NCBI GenBank assembly: GCA_026874595.1
Contig: CM049306.1
Location: forward strand, 92,993,642 to 93,057,641
DNA: 64,000 nt
Reading direction: 5' to 3'
DNA from: Sipunculus nudus
Taxonomy: Eukaryota; Annelida; Sipuncula; Golfingiida; Sipunculidae
The stretch's first letter is position 1; every line of letters begins with the position of its first letter. The position numbers and the translations under genes were made by a program. The notes under the pieces are model-generated. The model ran no database searches. It was not told the DNA's origin and worked only from the letters and a program-made list of their open reading frames with translations. Positions 35,736-48,459 of the stretch are shown here, in pieces.

Positions 35736-35942
35736 AAAGGGGCGGATCCAGGATTTAGGAAAAGGAGGGTACAACCAAGAATGACTTACGACAAAACCTA
35801 AGAATATAGGTCGTACCCAGAGGACTAATGACAAAGCCTAAAAAAGGTCCCAGTGTCCGGAAAAGGGGGAGGGATCCAGGTTGAAAACATTGATCTGAAC
35901 CCTTTTAAAATGACCCCCCCCCCCCTTGGTCCGCTAGAGGTA
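35736..35942. mobile_element. hAT-like MITE with GGGGCGGATCCAGG end
   Basis: The left end AGGGGCGGATCCAGGATTTAG and an inverse, diverged right end (TTGGTCCGCTAGAGG) bound about 207 bp. The inside contains TAATGACAAAGCCTAA and poly-C, features also seen near 40640. It is related to the element at 25421-25639. Confidence 0.4.
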
Positions 35943-38900
35943 CTAAATGAAAGTAAAATTGTAACTTTGCTTTGGCCACAATTAAAAAAAACCAGGACTG
36001 GTTTCAAATGATGGCAGGGGCGCTATTTCCCATTCGCAATGTCAGGACGGGTACATCACTCCCTTCGTCATCCCCCCCCCCCCCCCCCAACCCCTTCGCA
36101 CAATTAGGCCCTTGTAACAGGGTACCAACATTTATCACATGCGCACAAATTTTGTCATTTTAGTGTAATAATAATTTAATCAGTGGAAGATCAACAAACA
36201 AGTTCCGGGGGGGGGGGGGGTTACAAATATTTTCAATGATTCACGACTGTCGTGTGTATGTACCGGCTGAGGGGGTTTGACGTGGTAGGGGTGTCACTCT
36301 ATTGTAAGAAATATTTCAAAATATTAATAAACTTTTCTTGATTATATTCCTCATTCAAAACATTGGACTGAATATTTTGTATTTTTGTTTTGACAATCAT
36401 GCAAAATTACACGTACTTTGTCTCCACCGATAATTATAAAAATTCACTCGCACTATTTATTTTTTACTTACAGTCCGTAAAACAAATTTTGAAGTGGCCT
36501 TAAGACATGACTAATGGCTCGTGCTGGAATGTTTGATGAAGCCCTCGTGTATGACTCTCTCTCTCACGTTGATCACAGGCACTGTTTATTTAAAGTATTG
36601 GTCTTAAATATACAAATATTTTCTTCCTAGTTTATATGGGGGCTGCATGGAGTTCATCCAGTGCAGTACTCACATGTCGGATTATTTGTGCCCAATGTAT
36701 TTTCTATGACGTAATCATTATTTGTGCTATCTTTAAAATGGAATAAAAGTATTCTTGCTGTACACGGCGTAGGAGATTTTTTTTATTTTACATAATCTAG
36801 CCGTGAACATATGACTCGATATTGGCTGGTTAGCCTGTCTGAGGCTGGTCGGAGGATCTCTGTTATTTGAGGGCAGAAACTGCGCTATTTTGAATCATGG
36901 TCGAACATCTGGGATTATATAGATATTATGTAGATATTATTCTGTTACGTCCTACCATACGGAATATTTTCATTTACCTCTTACCTATTTTTAATCTTGC
37001 TCTATTAGATCCATCACAATACATGGGTATTGTTTTCCCTCCTGTTAAGTACTCTTTATGGGTTAATTTTAAATTTTATTAACATATTGACACGCATAGA
37101 GGCGTGCAATCGTCCTTGTGCGTCTAATCTAAACTACGCAATACATGGATGCACTGGCCTTCCTAAAATAACACTTACGTGTAATCTGGAGGTATATCAT
37201 GTGTCAATCGTGCTGCTGTATCATGATTGCTTAAAACGAAAATCACACAATATAATATGTATAACTGCAGGTGATCCTATTTAAGACGCTAAGAAACCAT
37301 ATTTTATTTCAAATATTGTGTAAAATTCATTATCCTCTTTGGATAATCAGGTTTGAATCAGGGTGTTTCTATAGCTGTTGCTATAGCATGTACACTTGAA
37401 TTCATTTTAATGTCACTCAGTACGTAGCCGCACTAACCACTGTCAATGACGACTGGTGTACCGTTGAAGGTGCGATAATGCATGCAATGAAGTATCCCGA
37501 ACATCCAGAGAATCCATTCAGGAATGGAGTCCGAACACCTGTTGGAGAGAGTTTTCCCTTTTATTGGACCACAACTTCAAAAGTGAATCACATGCAAATT
37601 AACACGGAGATCTATGAAAATTACCTAAAAATACCCTAATATGGTGGTTCCCTCAAAAATGGTCAAGGATAGACCCTCCTTAGCCTTCCTAGCATGCCTT
37701 GCCAGGCTGTAAACAGGAGCCGATGGAGGCAGCCATTGTCTGGTTTTCTTGAGAGTAAGTGCCAATAATTGTATACATACTGAACATTTAAGTTACAATT
37801 TATATCTCAACTGAGTCAATACAACTGTATTATGCGTATAATATGCAGCGGTTGTTGCATGTCCTCCTGCTGAACGACGAATATTGTAGCTGAACCACTT
37901 TAGCAGATCTGTCCAAGCTTTAGATGGTAAACTCTCCACCTTGGAAGCTATAACGCAAAAAAGAAGGAACAAAAAAAAAATTGTTTGCTTTCCAGGCCTG
38001 TAGCTAGCAGTGAAGGTGCTCGGACTGCTGTATGTATGAGTACAGGAATGCTCATTGGCTGAGCGTGGTGGTTTTTCAACTTGTCATTTACCTACAGGTA
38101 CGCAACAACAGAGCATGGAATGTCATTTTTATGAAGTAAACGAGTCATGGATGAATTAAAACCACCTTTTTTTCCGGTGTGATACGCCACATTAGTAGAT
38201 ACGCCGGAAACTGAGCGTATGAACGCCATGTTAGGAGTTCCGGCCAGCCGTGCGAGGACATGCACGCATAATATGTGGTCCAATAAGTAGTTTCGATTTT
38301 TTATTTTATGCATTGTATTTGATACTAGCAATTACCCGTGCAACGCAAGGCTTTGGGCGAGCAGTTTTGATGTCAAATAATCTTTCGTAGTTGAATGTCT
38401 TGGTTGTACAATGTAACCGTCATAAAACCTCTTTGAAGAAGACATTTGGTGCATGTGTTCTGTCGTTGAGTTGACCTTGTGTCTGAGTCTGGATGAGTTG
38501 GACAAATACGTTCGGTACGAATGGTTGAACGTCATATTGATCACGAAAATCACGGCAATCCGTACGGTGTTATCTTTATATTAATACATAAATCCATTAT
38601 ATGTATGGTGTTATGCATAAAAAATCTTACTGAAGCCAAGAGATTGGCCGGAGAATTTTCGGAGAAGCTTATATGATAAATGAAATAATTTTTATATGAA
38701 AATATATTATGTTGAACATCGCTATTCAAAGGTTGCCTCCGTCATTCCGCCAGTAAAGGAACCGGCTATCTTGCATGGTAGTACAGTAGCGCTGAGACGT
38801 GTACTCGATACTTGCATTTCCTTTATAACGCATATGGTCGGGCAATCCGGCTGCAAAGAAGTTCGTGGTAGCATTATAGTATGAAGTACATTTAATGGTT

Positions 38901-41353
38901 GTATATGTTTTTATAAATATCACGCATCCCTAAAGACCATTCCTGTTTGAAAGCTGAGCCAATGTTTTCCAGTGAAACAGTAGATGCATTCGCTACAGAA
39001 GCGTATAAATAAATATATAAATATATGCATCTAATTGCTTTGCTATATATAACCAGATGCGGATCCTGAGGGGACGCCCGCGGCAGGCATCTCCCCACTG
39101 AGCTGCAATATCTCTCATTTTACCTATTTACTTTCCAAATTTCGATGATTCATTTTCATTTTTCAGGTTTCCTTTTTATCAGTTAGCATTAATTTTTATT
39201 TAAGTTATCCACAGTTTAGTACTTTCAAATTCACTAGTCTAGGATATTTATAACCTTTAAAGGTCGGAGGACCATGGAAGTATTTATTCAGTACCACATC
39301 ACGCACTGCTATGCAAACAAAGAGATCGATGTTATCTTTAATGTCATTTATTAAAATGACCTAAGAATTATAAAAAATACTTGCCAGTGCCATGACACAA
39401 GTCTACAATCCAGGCTGAAAATAAAAAGTCTTTATACACAGAGTCCTTGGTTTGATGGCGTTAAATTGGCAGTGCTCCTCGTAAAACTGTTTCAATTGTT
39501 GTATGTTATGCATCAGCATGTATATAACTAAAGTTTTCACAATAACCATCAAACGCCAACAAAGTATTAGCACACCCCCCCCCCCCGGCGATTTTCTGGA
39601 TACGCTCCTGATTACGGCCCTCTATCTATCCATTCTTCGCCCCTGCAATGCCAATCGGGTAATTATGATTCTTTCAAAGATCCCCTTTTGAGCATTCTCC
39701 TCATGCGAGATCTCCTTGTGCACAACAGACGCTGTCCCCGCGTGGAGGTTATCTTTTGAGAAGGGATCGCCAAGGGGAATTATTTCCGGTCAGTGGCCAC
39801 GAATTGCACGAAAACCCCGCATAAAGCCCCTAGAGAAAGGTGGATCCCGGCATCACACACTCTAAGGCCGTTGTGTTACCAGGCCCGAACGCACAAAGAA
39901 AAGGGGCGCCCAAAGGGGGGGGGGGCAAATTTAAATGATTAATTATGCACGTAAACGCAAATATTGCAAATATAGGTGAGTGGAATCTCATCGGACAAAC
40001 CCAGTGCATAAGTATGTCAAAAATCACGGCAATCCGTACAGTGGTATCAGAGGAGATATGGAAAATCACAAAATTCGCGTTACGCTGTTAATATATAGAT
40101 AATATATTCTCTACAACATTGTATTTTTAATTAAAAGGAATCGGTTGATCACGTTGTCCTTGATCTTCTAAATATGCAACTTTGAAACTAATACATTTAC
40201 ATATATGTAATACAGATCTCATTTATATATGTACATGCATTTAATACTTATAAATGGAATTCGCTCCACCTTTGTCCTCAATGTTCTCTGCGTATGACAC
40301 TGTACCATGCATCATTTTAAAGGTAATTATCCCCGCAGTGACATAGGCGATATGAGAATAAATACTTTTTAATGTACATATATTTTTTTAGTTATTTTTC
40401 CATTTTTACTAACTTGCACGGAGGATAGACCAAGCACAGCCGAACTGCCTTAGGCAATGACCGGAATGCGTGCATCGTGGTCATTCAACCTCAAAGACAC
40501 AATTAAAGAATATTGTCCAAATGAATAACGCTTGCTTTCAGTAAGGGATTTGAGCATGTCTGGCCTTACATTTGACTCAGGCTCTCACCAATGTGCGTGG
40601 TCAGTAAAGGTGAAAAACACATGTTTCTCGCTTTATGAAATGGAGGGTTCAACCCAGGAGGTCTAATGACAAAACCTAATTCAAAGTCCCAATTTCAGGG
40701 AGAGGGACGGGGTTGGGTGAGTGGTTGCGGGGGTTTCAGGTCTTAAAATTTGTCTGATACGATGGGAAAAGGTTGCGGCGGCTGAAAATGGGATACAGTC
40801 TCTCTGCAAATAGTCCCGTTGGGTCCGCTCCTGCTGCTTACGAGGTATGCATATTTCTGTTTCTTTCGTCAGGAACAGTTTCCTTGCAATGTACATTTAA
40901 TTAATCTTTCACGTGTTCCTCACATCAACCTAATCTTTTTACGTCCAACGAGAGAATCCAGTCAAATATAATCGAAAACCTGAATGCCCCCGCATCTCAT
41001 TTTCGCAATGTTAACATCATCACTGACCAGGTCTCCAAGGTAAACATACCGAATGAATGTCTTGCCACTAGCACTGCGTCACAAATTAAATGTAAAAAAA
41101 TATTTATACATAACTTATTGAGACAGTATCCCACTTAGAAAAAAAACTATATTTTCTTTTAACTTTTATAATAATAAATAAGCCAACATTCCATATCTCA
41201 GTTTATATATCTCCCAAACCCCGGTGAAAAGCCCGGTATACCGGGTTTATCAGCCAGTGATATATAACATGAATGCACACGCCATGTATTTTTAAGGAGA
41301 TGTATGAGATACATGAACATATGTTGTCACACGTCCTTTACGAATCTTATTTA

Positions 41354-41355
<2 letters not shown>
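35943..41355. other. Gene-poor stretch with scattered repeat fragments
   Basis: No gene is supported. Poly-C runs occur near 36073 and 39577 and a poly-G run near 36209. Two places share AAATCACGGCAATCCGTAC (about 38547 and 40020), which marks a dispersed repeat of unknown class. An exon-like open stretch at 37421-37639 is discussed under findings. Confidence 0.35.

Positions 41356-41357
<2 letters not shown>

Positions 41358-41410
<53 letters not shown>
41358..41410. repeat. (TA)n microsatellite
   Basis: A continuous TA tract of about 53 bp. The open frames through it are repeats of Ile and Tyr and are not genes. Confidence 0.95.
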
Positions 41411-41411
<1 letters not shown>

Positions 41412-44353
41412 TAGTATATTGTAGAACTGCTTGTCGTAACTTTATTCCATGCCCCAACGCGGTACCTTTGATGTGACACTCAGCTCCGCCTTGATGGTTC
41501 TTTGAAGTTGGATGCCACAGACGAAACCCTTTGTCCAATGGTAGTTTGGTAGATGTTTCGTGATCATGCACACGGCCTGGGTTTGTTGGGTCCCCAAATA
41601 TAGGAGTTACTCATAACCTGATGTTATGTCAGCTGGGCAAATATGGGATGATTGTTTCTAATGGTGATTACACTAGACAATAAATGACTGCAGGTGCTCC
41701 CGTTAAAGACACACACGAAAAAGCATTAAACTGTTTTTCACACATTGGAGGTCTGAATCCGTATGTGCAGTCCATTCGCTTTCCATATTTGAAACATTTG
41801 AGTATTTTATATTAGATGCAGGCAAATTTCTTTGTTCGATCACTGACTGAGCCCAGGTTCCTAGATAATACTGTATCATGTGTACTTAACTAAAGTTGAT
41901 TAGTATTGTGCGAGTAATTAAATTTATCTCAACTGCATGCATAATCAGATAATTATATATCGAGGTATTCATTTGGCTTGCATTTATATAAAACAAACAC
42001 GTAGCTCAGGTAAAAAGAAAGATATGAGATGTTATGAACAGCCGTGAGAGAGAATAAAAAATATTGAAAACCGTATATGCATTCACGTATTCGGCCCATG
42101 TTCCCAGATTCATTTGTGCATATGTGATTGTACATTAGTGAATATTCATTGATGACCGTTCTGAATCCGGACTACGTATCCGATCGACTCCAAAATCTAG
42201 TCGATTCTTAATTGGCCCATTCTCTAAATGCCTTGAAAATTTCATGAGATTCCTTTGATGATTGCGTGATGAACGCATACACTTATGATGGAACCATAAA
42301 ATTGAAGTTAATAAATATTTGACATGTATGGGTGAAACTCATCAGAAACTAGTCAGATCCGATTTAAACTTTGCGGCATTCGATATTCTGTGCATTATAT
42401 CACCTACGAAGACGTAAACAGACGTAGAGTTATGTGTACACGAGATTATGCTGAGCGCACGTTAAACGGCATGTCCCCCCCCCCCCCAACCACCACCAAT
42501 ATCAAATAGGCCTGCGCTGTGCATTCAGAAATATTTAGACCATGTTCTAACTTTTGCGTGTGCGTTACGACGAATGAAAACATGAAAATGTGATTGCATC
42601 TTTTCGGAAACGTATCGCGAATGAAGGGTAATATGTGCATCCATCCAATCCAGTACCAGTTATAATTAGACAGAAATTTGTGGTTTCATCCGTGAACGCG
42701 AGAGGGAGGCATTGTTCCGTGCAACATGCGGTGTCTGTGCACAACAGTAACTGAGTACATTTTATTGCTTTTTGCGTTATGCCTCATTCAAGCAGTGTTG
42801 TACATAACCAGCAACCCTCAGACCGTAGTAACCTTAACAAAAATATATCAGCTTGTGGTTATAGTCCGCCAGTTAGCAGCTTTTCTCATCATTAGCTGGA
42901 CACATTAACATAAAAATGTGCCTCAAGCTAAACATTGTGCGCCACAATATTTTTACGACGATATGTGCGTTTTTTTTTAAAGTTTCGTTTCGGCATTGTG
43001 GCCAATTATGCGGTCCTGATGTTATTAACAAACGATAATGAAAGTTTCTCGACGGAGAACCAGCGTAAACCAACTATTGTATTTGCAAATAATCCTGTCT
43101 ATTCGCTTCTGGCACAAATCTGGCAATACAATTAAAACACGTGGAAAAGTTATCAGGAGAAACACATACCACATATTGTGGCTGTATTCAAAGAATATAT
43201 TTGAACTCCTTGCTGTATTCTAGCTTGTAGGATACTCTGTTGTGTACCAAAGTGTGTGCCATATTATTCATTACCTATATGGGGATTTAGTTCATTATTA
43301 TTTCTTATAGCTGTCATCAAGTTAACCCTTTTACTGTTCATATGTTTTTAGATTTCGGACAAATTGTGACACTCCTTATATATATGTTGGAATAATCTAA
43401 GGAAAATCCTTTTATTTCTTTACCAAATTTACCAAATATACCTGCTCAAATATAAAGTATGCAATGTTTATTTGACCACAGAGAATAGACCGAGACAGTT
43501 CTATTTTGCAGGCTTAGTGGTTCTTATTAGCCCCGAACAGTGAAGGTTTTGAGTGTCTTCAGCTGTATACAGTGTGCAGGCATGATGGATGCAGGGGGGG
43601 GGGATGGGCAGGGGGCGAGGATCCCAACCATGTATCCCAACTTAGTGATTCGCGGATGGATTTTACACACAAACACACACATATACATATACTGTCGGAT
43701 AATATATCTGTAACCATGCACAGTTTGGGGAACGCTAGTACAATTATCATAGACATATTAAAATCTTAACATGGAAGTCATAACAGCCCTGGTGGAATGC
43801 AAACAGTGTTGAAAATAACAGGAGAGTCAGGCCTGATGGCAATCATCAAGTTCACAAACTGTCCAAACGGAAGTCCATATCATTTTTTATTTAGGAAATT
43901 AAATGTGTTATTAAATTGCAAGAAGTTTTTCTGATACACGGAGTATCACAATTCTTACTTTTTCAATGATGTAAAAAATGTTCACAGGTGAGCTTTTTGA
44001 CTGTGAGATTGTTCAAGCCTCTCTGAATTCAATAGTGTCTGATTCATTTGATTGCCTCAGCACTACGAGTCAGCAGTATCTTAGAAGTTTAACCGATGAG
44101 ACATTTTGCAAACCTCAAAATCCCTCATTTCTTACTATCAACGTGTGTTTAGTGTTGACAGGTGGTTACTAACGTGTGTTAATTATAAACGAGTGGCTGT
44201 GAGATGCATGCGATAATACTGAGCACCGTGTTCTGAGGCAGCTAGCTACACGAGTTTCAAAGGGTATATGACCACCGGTTCCCTCTTACAATTTATAATA
44301 CTACCATACATAAAGTAAATTAATATCTTAACGAAATATCAAGTTCATTGTAA

Positions 44354-44355
<2 letters not shown>
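41411..44355. other. Gene-poor stretch, nothing recognised
   Basis: I found no exon with consistent splice signals and no bounded element. C and G runs occur near 42475 and 43596. Confidence 0.35.

Positions 44356-44388
<33 letters not shown>
44356..44388. repeat. (TA)n microsatellite
   Basis: A short TA tract of about 33 bp in AT-rich intergenic DNA. Confidence 0.9.
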
Positions 44389-44389
<1 letters not shown>

Positions 44390-45363
44390 GTTTTTAATTT
44401 TTAACATATTATATGTTATTTTTCAGAGAGCATGTAAATATATACTGACGAGAGAACTTACAAATATATACTAGAAACTATATGAATCCAGGAAATTATA
44501 ACCTCAATTAAATGTAAATCCATTATTTGGTATAACCTTCTCTGTCAGGCGGTCTGTTTGTCAAGCAAAGAATATTGATATGATTTAAAGTTATCCACTG
44601 TGAGCTAGGTCCTCCAACTCAAGGCCGCTATATAGGCCCTTAATAATGTCTTACCTGTAAGGCCGCATGACTGCCCGCATGGAAGCGCATTATCCATTGG
44701 AGTTCTGCAATCTTATAATAATAACGGGTGAATTACTTAACAATCATGACTGCATTTCTGCATATATACACACCGAATACCAGCCATGTGAAACCAAGCA
44801 GAACGTCCAGTTTCCCAAACTACATATAATGATGCGTTTCTGGTATTCCCATACATCGAGAACTGGAATCAACCCAAGACAAGTCGCACTGAATTGCTAC
44901 CCAAGTCAATAGGTTTTGTTCCGACCTTCAAACACAACATGAGATTGGATATTCGCATGATGTTGTAAAATTTTATTTGATAAAATTCCTAACAAATAGC
45001 AATCTCAGCGCGTGATCTTATGGCTGCAGGGACGACAAGTTGAACCTTTAATCTGTCTGCTTTTCATAAGTACAAATTATTCTCTTCTAGGTGTTACATA
45101 ATCTGGATACAACTATTATGACGTCATTTTTCAGTGAAGTGCTTAAGTGTGTTGTTTGAGCAATGGATTTATACGTAGACCTAGGTTAAGAACATAATAA
45201 ACATTTTAAATGGCCATACATATGCACGAACAAACCTTCAACAGATTCTATGGTGACACATAACTTAGCCCGAAAAGATCCCAAGGATACAAGATGAGGA
45301 CGGGTTATACATTAAATAAAAAATAAAACTAGAATAGTTTATAATTTTGTGTAGACCCTCAGT

Positions 45364-46668
45364 CTATACACTAGCTTCGCAGTTGTCAGACGTAAACCAT
45401 GGAGTGTCACTTTTGTCAATGTATAATTCCTCCGCGATTTCTCTAGCCTTATTTAAACAGTCTTCATTCGTCACACCGCTTATGTACAGCATCGCTAACG
45501 CCGTGCCAATAGGACTGTCTGCAGCGTCTAGGTCAAGGTCACCGGATACGGCAAGACGCAAGTTTTCTACAGTTCTTGCTTTCTTGACGTCAAAAAGCTC
45601 ACTTACTTTCCCTGAAGAGAAGGTTGTGAACACAGCTTTATACACGTGTCTACCGTGCAGTATTTTTGGTTTGCGGACGACGTTGTCCGTCGCCAGATCG
45701 AGGAGTGCTTTTGCGGAATCACCATTTATCAGTATCTGCCGATACAAGTAAATACCCTCTGTTGTAAGCCCGCAGCCGAGGTCGACGATAAGAATTGATC
45801 CATCAGTCATCACGGCTACTTCAGCCCGCAGGAAATAATTGTCCAAGTCCATCAGTTTTAACGCTTGTGTGATTTCTCTAGCCGTTGCCCATATTTGGAC
45901 TTGAGAATGTTCCGTCAGAGTGCTGGGCATAGACACCCCCTTGAGACATCCCGGATGCCGAGGCCAGTAGTGTTTGTCACAAATAGCCCAAGGGATAAAA
46001 TCACCATCAGCCACGCACCACTCCACCTGGTGGCGGGATTCGATATCACCCTTTGCGTCGTAGGGCTCTTCAACCAACAATGCCGATTCCAAAATATGAG
46101 TGAAGCGTTCGACGTTTGCATATTGGGTCAACAGTGGTGTAATCCATGTTTCGGTTTGACGCAAGGATTTCTTTATATCAGGTGCGTCTTTCCAAAGATC
46201 TTTTGGGTGACGATATAGCTTGCACCAGCCGCCTTGTCGACGTAAGATATCCTTAATGACGAATGGACCAGCAGTTTCCTCAATAGCTAACGCGAGCGCC
46301 TTCTGTACTTTATCCTCAATTCGCACTAGTATGACATTATTAGGGGGATTCCAGCTGCGTATTTGACGGCTGTAAAATCTGTTTAAAACAGAACAGACAA
46401 AGTCGATGGACGGAGACTTTATATGAGGGAAATGTTTTGCTAAGGCAGCGTGGATAAGTTGATAGCCATCATGGCAGCTGATGACGCCGATCACATTTTC
46501 CTTATTGATGACGTCATAGCAGCTCTGGAACAGAGTCAAGTAGTCCTGGCTATCACTGTAACTCCCAGGATATAGAAACCGGAAGTTTGGGAATCGTTCT
46601 TTCGACAACAGGTGGCGACACTCGTCCGATTCAGCTACAGTCCGTGCTATCACCAAAATATTTTGCAT
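45364..46668 (-). CDS. ATP-grasp fold ligase-like protein with altered metal-binding motif
   Basis: The open frame encodes 434 residues with no signal peptide, so it is expected in the cytosol. Residues 1-130 look like a pre-ATP-grasp Rossmann-like domain (MQNILVIARTV start, GVISCHDG at 61-68). GPFVIKD (134-140) with K139 matches the ATP-binding lysine strand. LLVEEPYD (197-204) matches the adenine hinge, and RAEVAV...GSILIVDLGCG (281-300) the metal strand pair. The C-terminal part (335-415) resembles the beta-barrel tail of carboxylase/ligase-type ATP-grasp proteins, including SPIGTALAMLYISGVTNEDC. The final motif is D296-L-G298-C-G, where active members have E-x-N-P-R. Loss of the asparagine may weaken metal binding. 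A peptide or amino-acid ligase role is known for relatives (for example carnosine synthase), but the substrate here cannot be assigned. A splice acceptor at 46691-46690 implies a 5' leader exon. Confidence 0.75.
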   Translation of the reverse strand: MQNILVIARTVAESDECRHLLSKERFPNFRFLYPGSYSDSQDYLTLFQSCYDVINKENVIGVISCHDGYQLIHAALAKHFPHIKSPSIDFVCSVLNRFYSRQIRSWNPPNNVILVRIEDKVQKALALAIEETAGPFVIKDILRRQGGWCKLYRHPKDLWKDAPDIKKSLRQTETWITPLLTQYANVERFTHILESALLVEEPYDAKGDIESRHQVEWCVADGDFIPWAICDKHYWPRHPGCLKGVSMPSTLTEHSQVQIWATAREITQALKLMDLDNYFLRAEVAVMTDGSILIVDLGCGLTTEGIYLYRQILINGDSAKALLDLATDNVVRKPKILHGRHVYKAVFTTFSSGKVSELFDVKKARTVENLRLAVSGDLDLDAADSPIGTALAMLYISGVTNEDCLNKAREIAEELYIDKSDTPWFTSDNCEASV

Positions 46669-46893
46669 TTTTTATGGCTCCTTAAGCGCCTGAGGAACAG
46701 AAGTATATGGTATTTTGATAATATGTTAATATGTACATATATTTACATTCATTACCTAGAATTATCAATATATCATATTAAGTATTTTACAATGACTTGA
46801 CGAAAAAGCAATATGCATATCATGAATAATGAAATAAAATTTACAAATCGCACTACAAAACATATCGTTTCCCAGTTAATAATAATAATAATG

Positions 46894-46928
<35 letters not shown>

Positions 46929-47687
46929 GATAATAATAATAATTTATTTCTTATATAGCGAATTTTTTTTTTATTACATGGCAGTATTCAAATGCGCTTC
47001 CCGTGGATTAAAATCAGATAAGATGGAAAACGTGCAGACCAAAATTCTTAAAAGTGTTAAGGTCACCTGAGGGAAGTGACCAGGTTAAAACTAAGAATGA
47101 AGACTAAATCTGAGTTTAAAAAAAAATAAATGCTTTTTAAAATATGACTTAAGATGTTATTTTTAAAGTTGTGGCATTTGATTGTTCCACAAGATTGATT
47201 AAACATCAAAACATAATAATCCCATCCCATTTGAACATTCATTAAACAAGTGTTTACGTTAATATTTGACACAACAAAGGGTCAGTGCAAAACGGTAAAT
47301 TTATGTCCATAGATTTAGATTCTTCTATGTGTTTCGTTAATGTTTTTAATAATGTTGCTGGTGGTTTTGATTCGGTTTTCCAATTCACAGACTAGGAAAA
47401 TTGATAAGAAAATGATACCATATACAAACGAACATAGTATACTCTGAAATATTCCTTAAAATATCGTTTGATAAATGGGCTAATGGGAAGGATGTGAGTA
47501 CGCTCAACACGCCGATATAACAATGAAACGTAACGGATTGATTCATAAAGAACAGGTCAGCTTTTACATAAACAAAGCGGTAAGCGGCATTAAAAAAAGA
47601 ATTGTTCAGTAGTCAGCGATATGCCGAGTATATTTTTTTAGAAAATACGTTGCATGAACTATAATCATGGAACGTAACATACTTACA
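46669..47687 (-). other. Candidate 5' leader intron of the ATP-grasp gene
   Basis: On the minus strand a consensus donor (AT|GTAAGT at 47687/47686) faces a pyrimidine-rich acceptor (TTCCTCAG at 46690) that lies 21 bases before the ATG. This suggests a non-coding first exon ending at 47687. The intron would contain the AAT microsatellite at 46878-46943. Confidence 0.4.
46878..46943. repeat. (AAT)n microsatellite
   Basis: An imperfect AAT tract with single GAT and ACG interruptions, about 66 bp. Confidence 0.9.
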
Positions 47688-48141
47688 TGTTCCTGATACA
47701 GTCCCAGTAACCTGGACTCAAGTAAGCCTGATCAAGATCTTTATGTCTGTGTAAAGTATACGACCCACTGAGAAGTATTGCTTCTTCAGCCGTACAGCTC
47801 TATATCTGCCAGGCCACGACCACCTTTAATTGGACTCGTATAAGCAGTATCAAGTGCATTGTGAACGGGTTAACGAGCTACGGCAGACTTGCGGCTTTGT
47901 ATAGGCCTGTACAGTCATCTGCTTTACATTATCCAATAAGCTCCCCTGACCCGCCCGAGGTCAAGACCTAAAGATTATATCATTGATTCTCAAGGGCCCA
48001 CTGTATGTAGAATACTTAATGCGCCCATTGCTAGGCTCGTGATTAATATTGTTTGTTATGTGTATAAAAAGTAGCTATATCTGGGAATATCATGATTCCC
48101 ACTGCTGTTGCAGAAGTTGTCTTGTTTTGCTGGGTACACAC

Positions 48142-48197
<56 letters not shown>

Positions 48198-48206
48198 ATA
48201 TATATT
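48142..48206. repeat. (AT)n microsatellite
   Basis: An AT tract of about 65 bp broken by TGTA and TTTA interruptions. Confidence 0.9.
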
Positions 48207-48379
48207 ACTAAAGTTTGAGTTTTCACCATAAAAAATATAAACATTAAACTACCAACACAAAACGTACCATTAGAGCAACATAAAAAACACAAAAAAAACA
48301 AAGCATTGTAAATATTTAGTAATAGACAAGTAGTCTACAGTACCGATTCTCTCAGATTCATCTTTCAATGACAGAATTA

Positions 48380-48457
<78 letters not shown>
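48380..48457. repeat. Compound (TA)n-(GA)n microsatellite
   Basis: A TA tract runs into a pure GA tract at about 48423-48457. A similar compound tract lies at 57299-57362. Confidence 0.9.

Positions 48458-48459
<2 letters not shown>

Noticed and set aside
41273-41571. Open frames rich in Ile-Tyr repeats, also near 48049, 55063 and 62651
   Set aside because: They translate TA microsatellites in every frame and carry no other support.
45347-46218. Plus-strand open frames of 134 and 117 residues
   Set aside because: Both are antisense to the ATP-grasp exon, whose codon pattern and motifs explain them.
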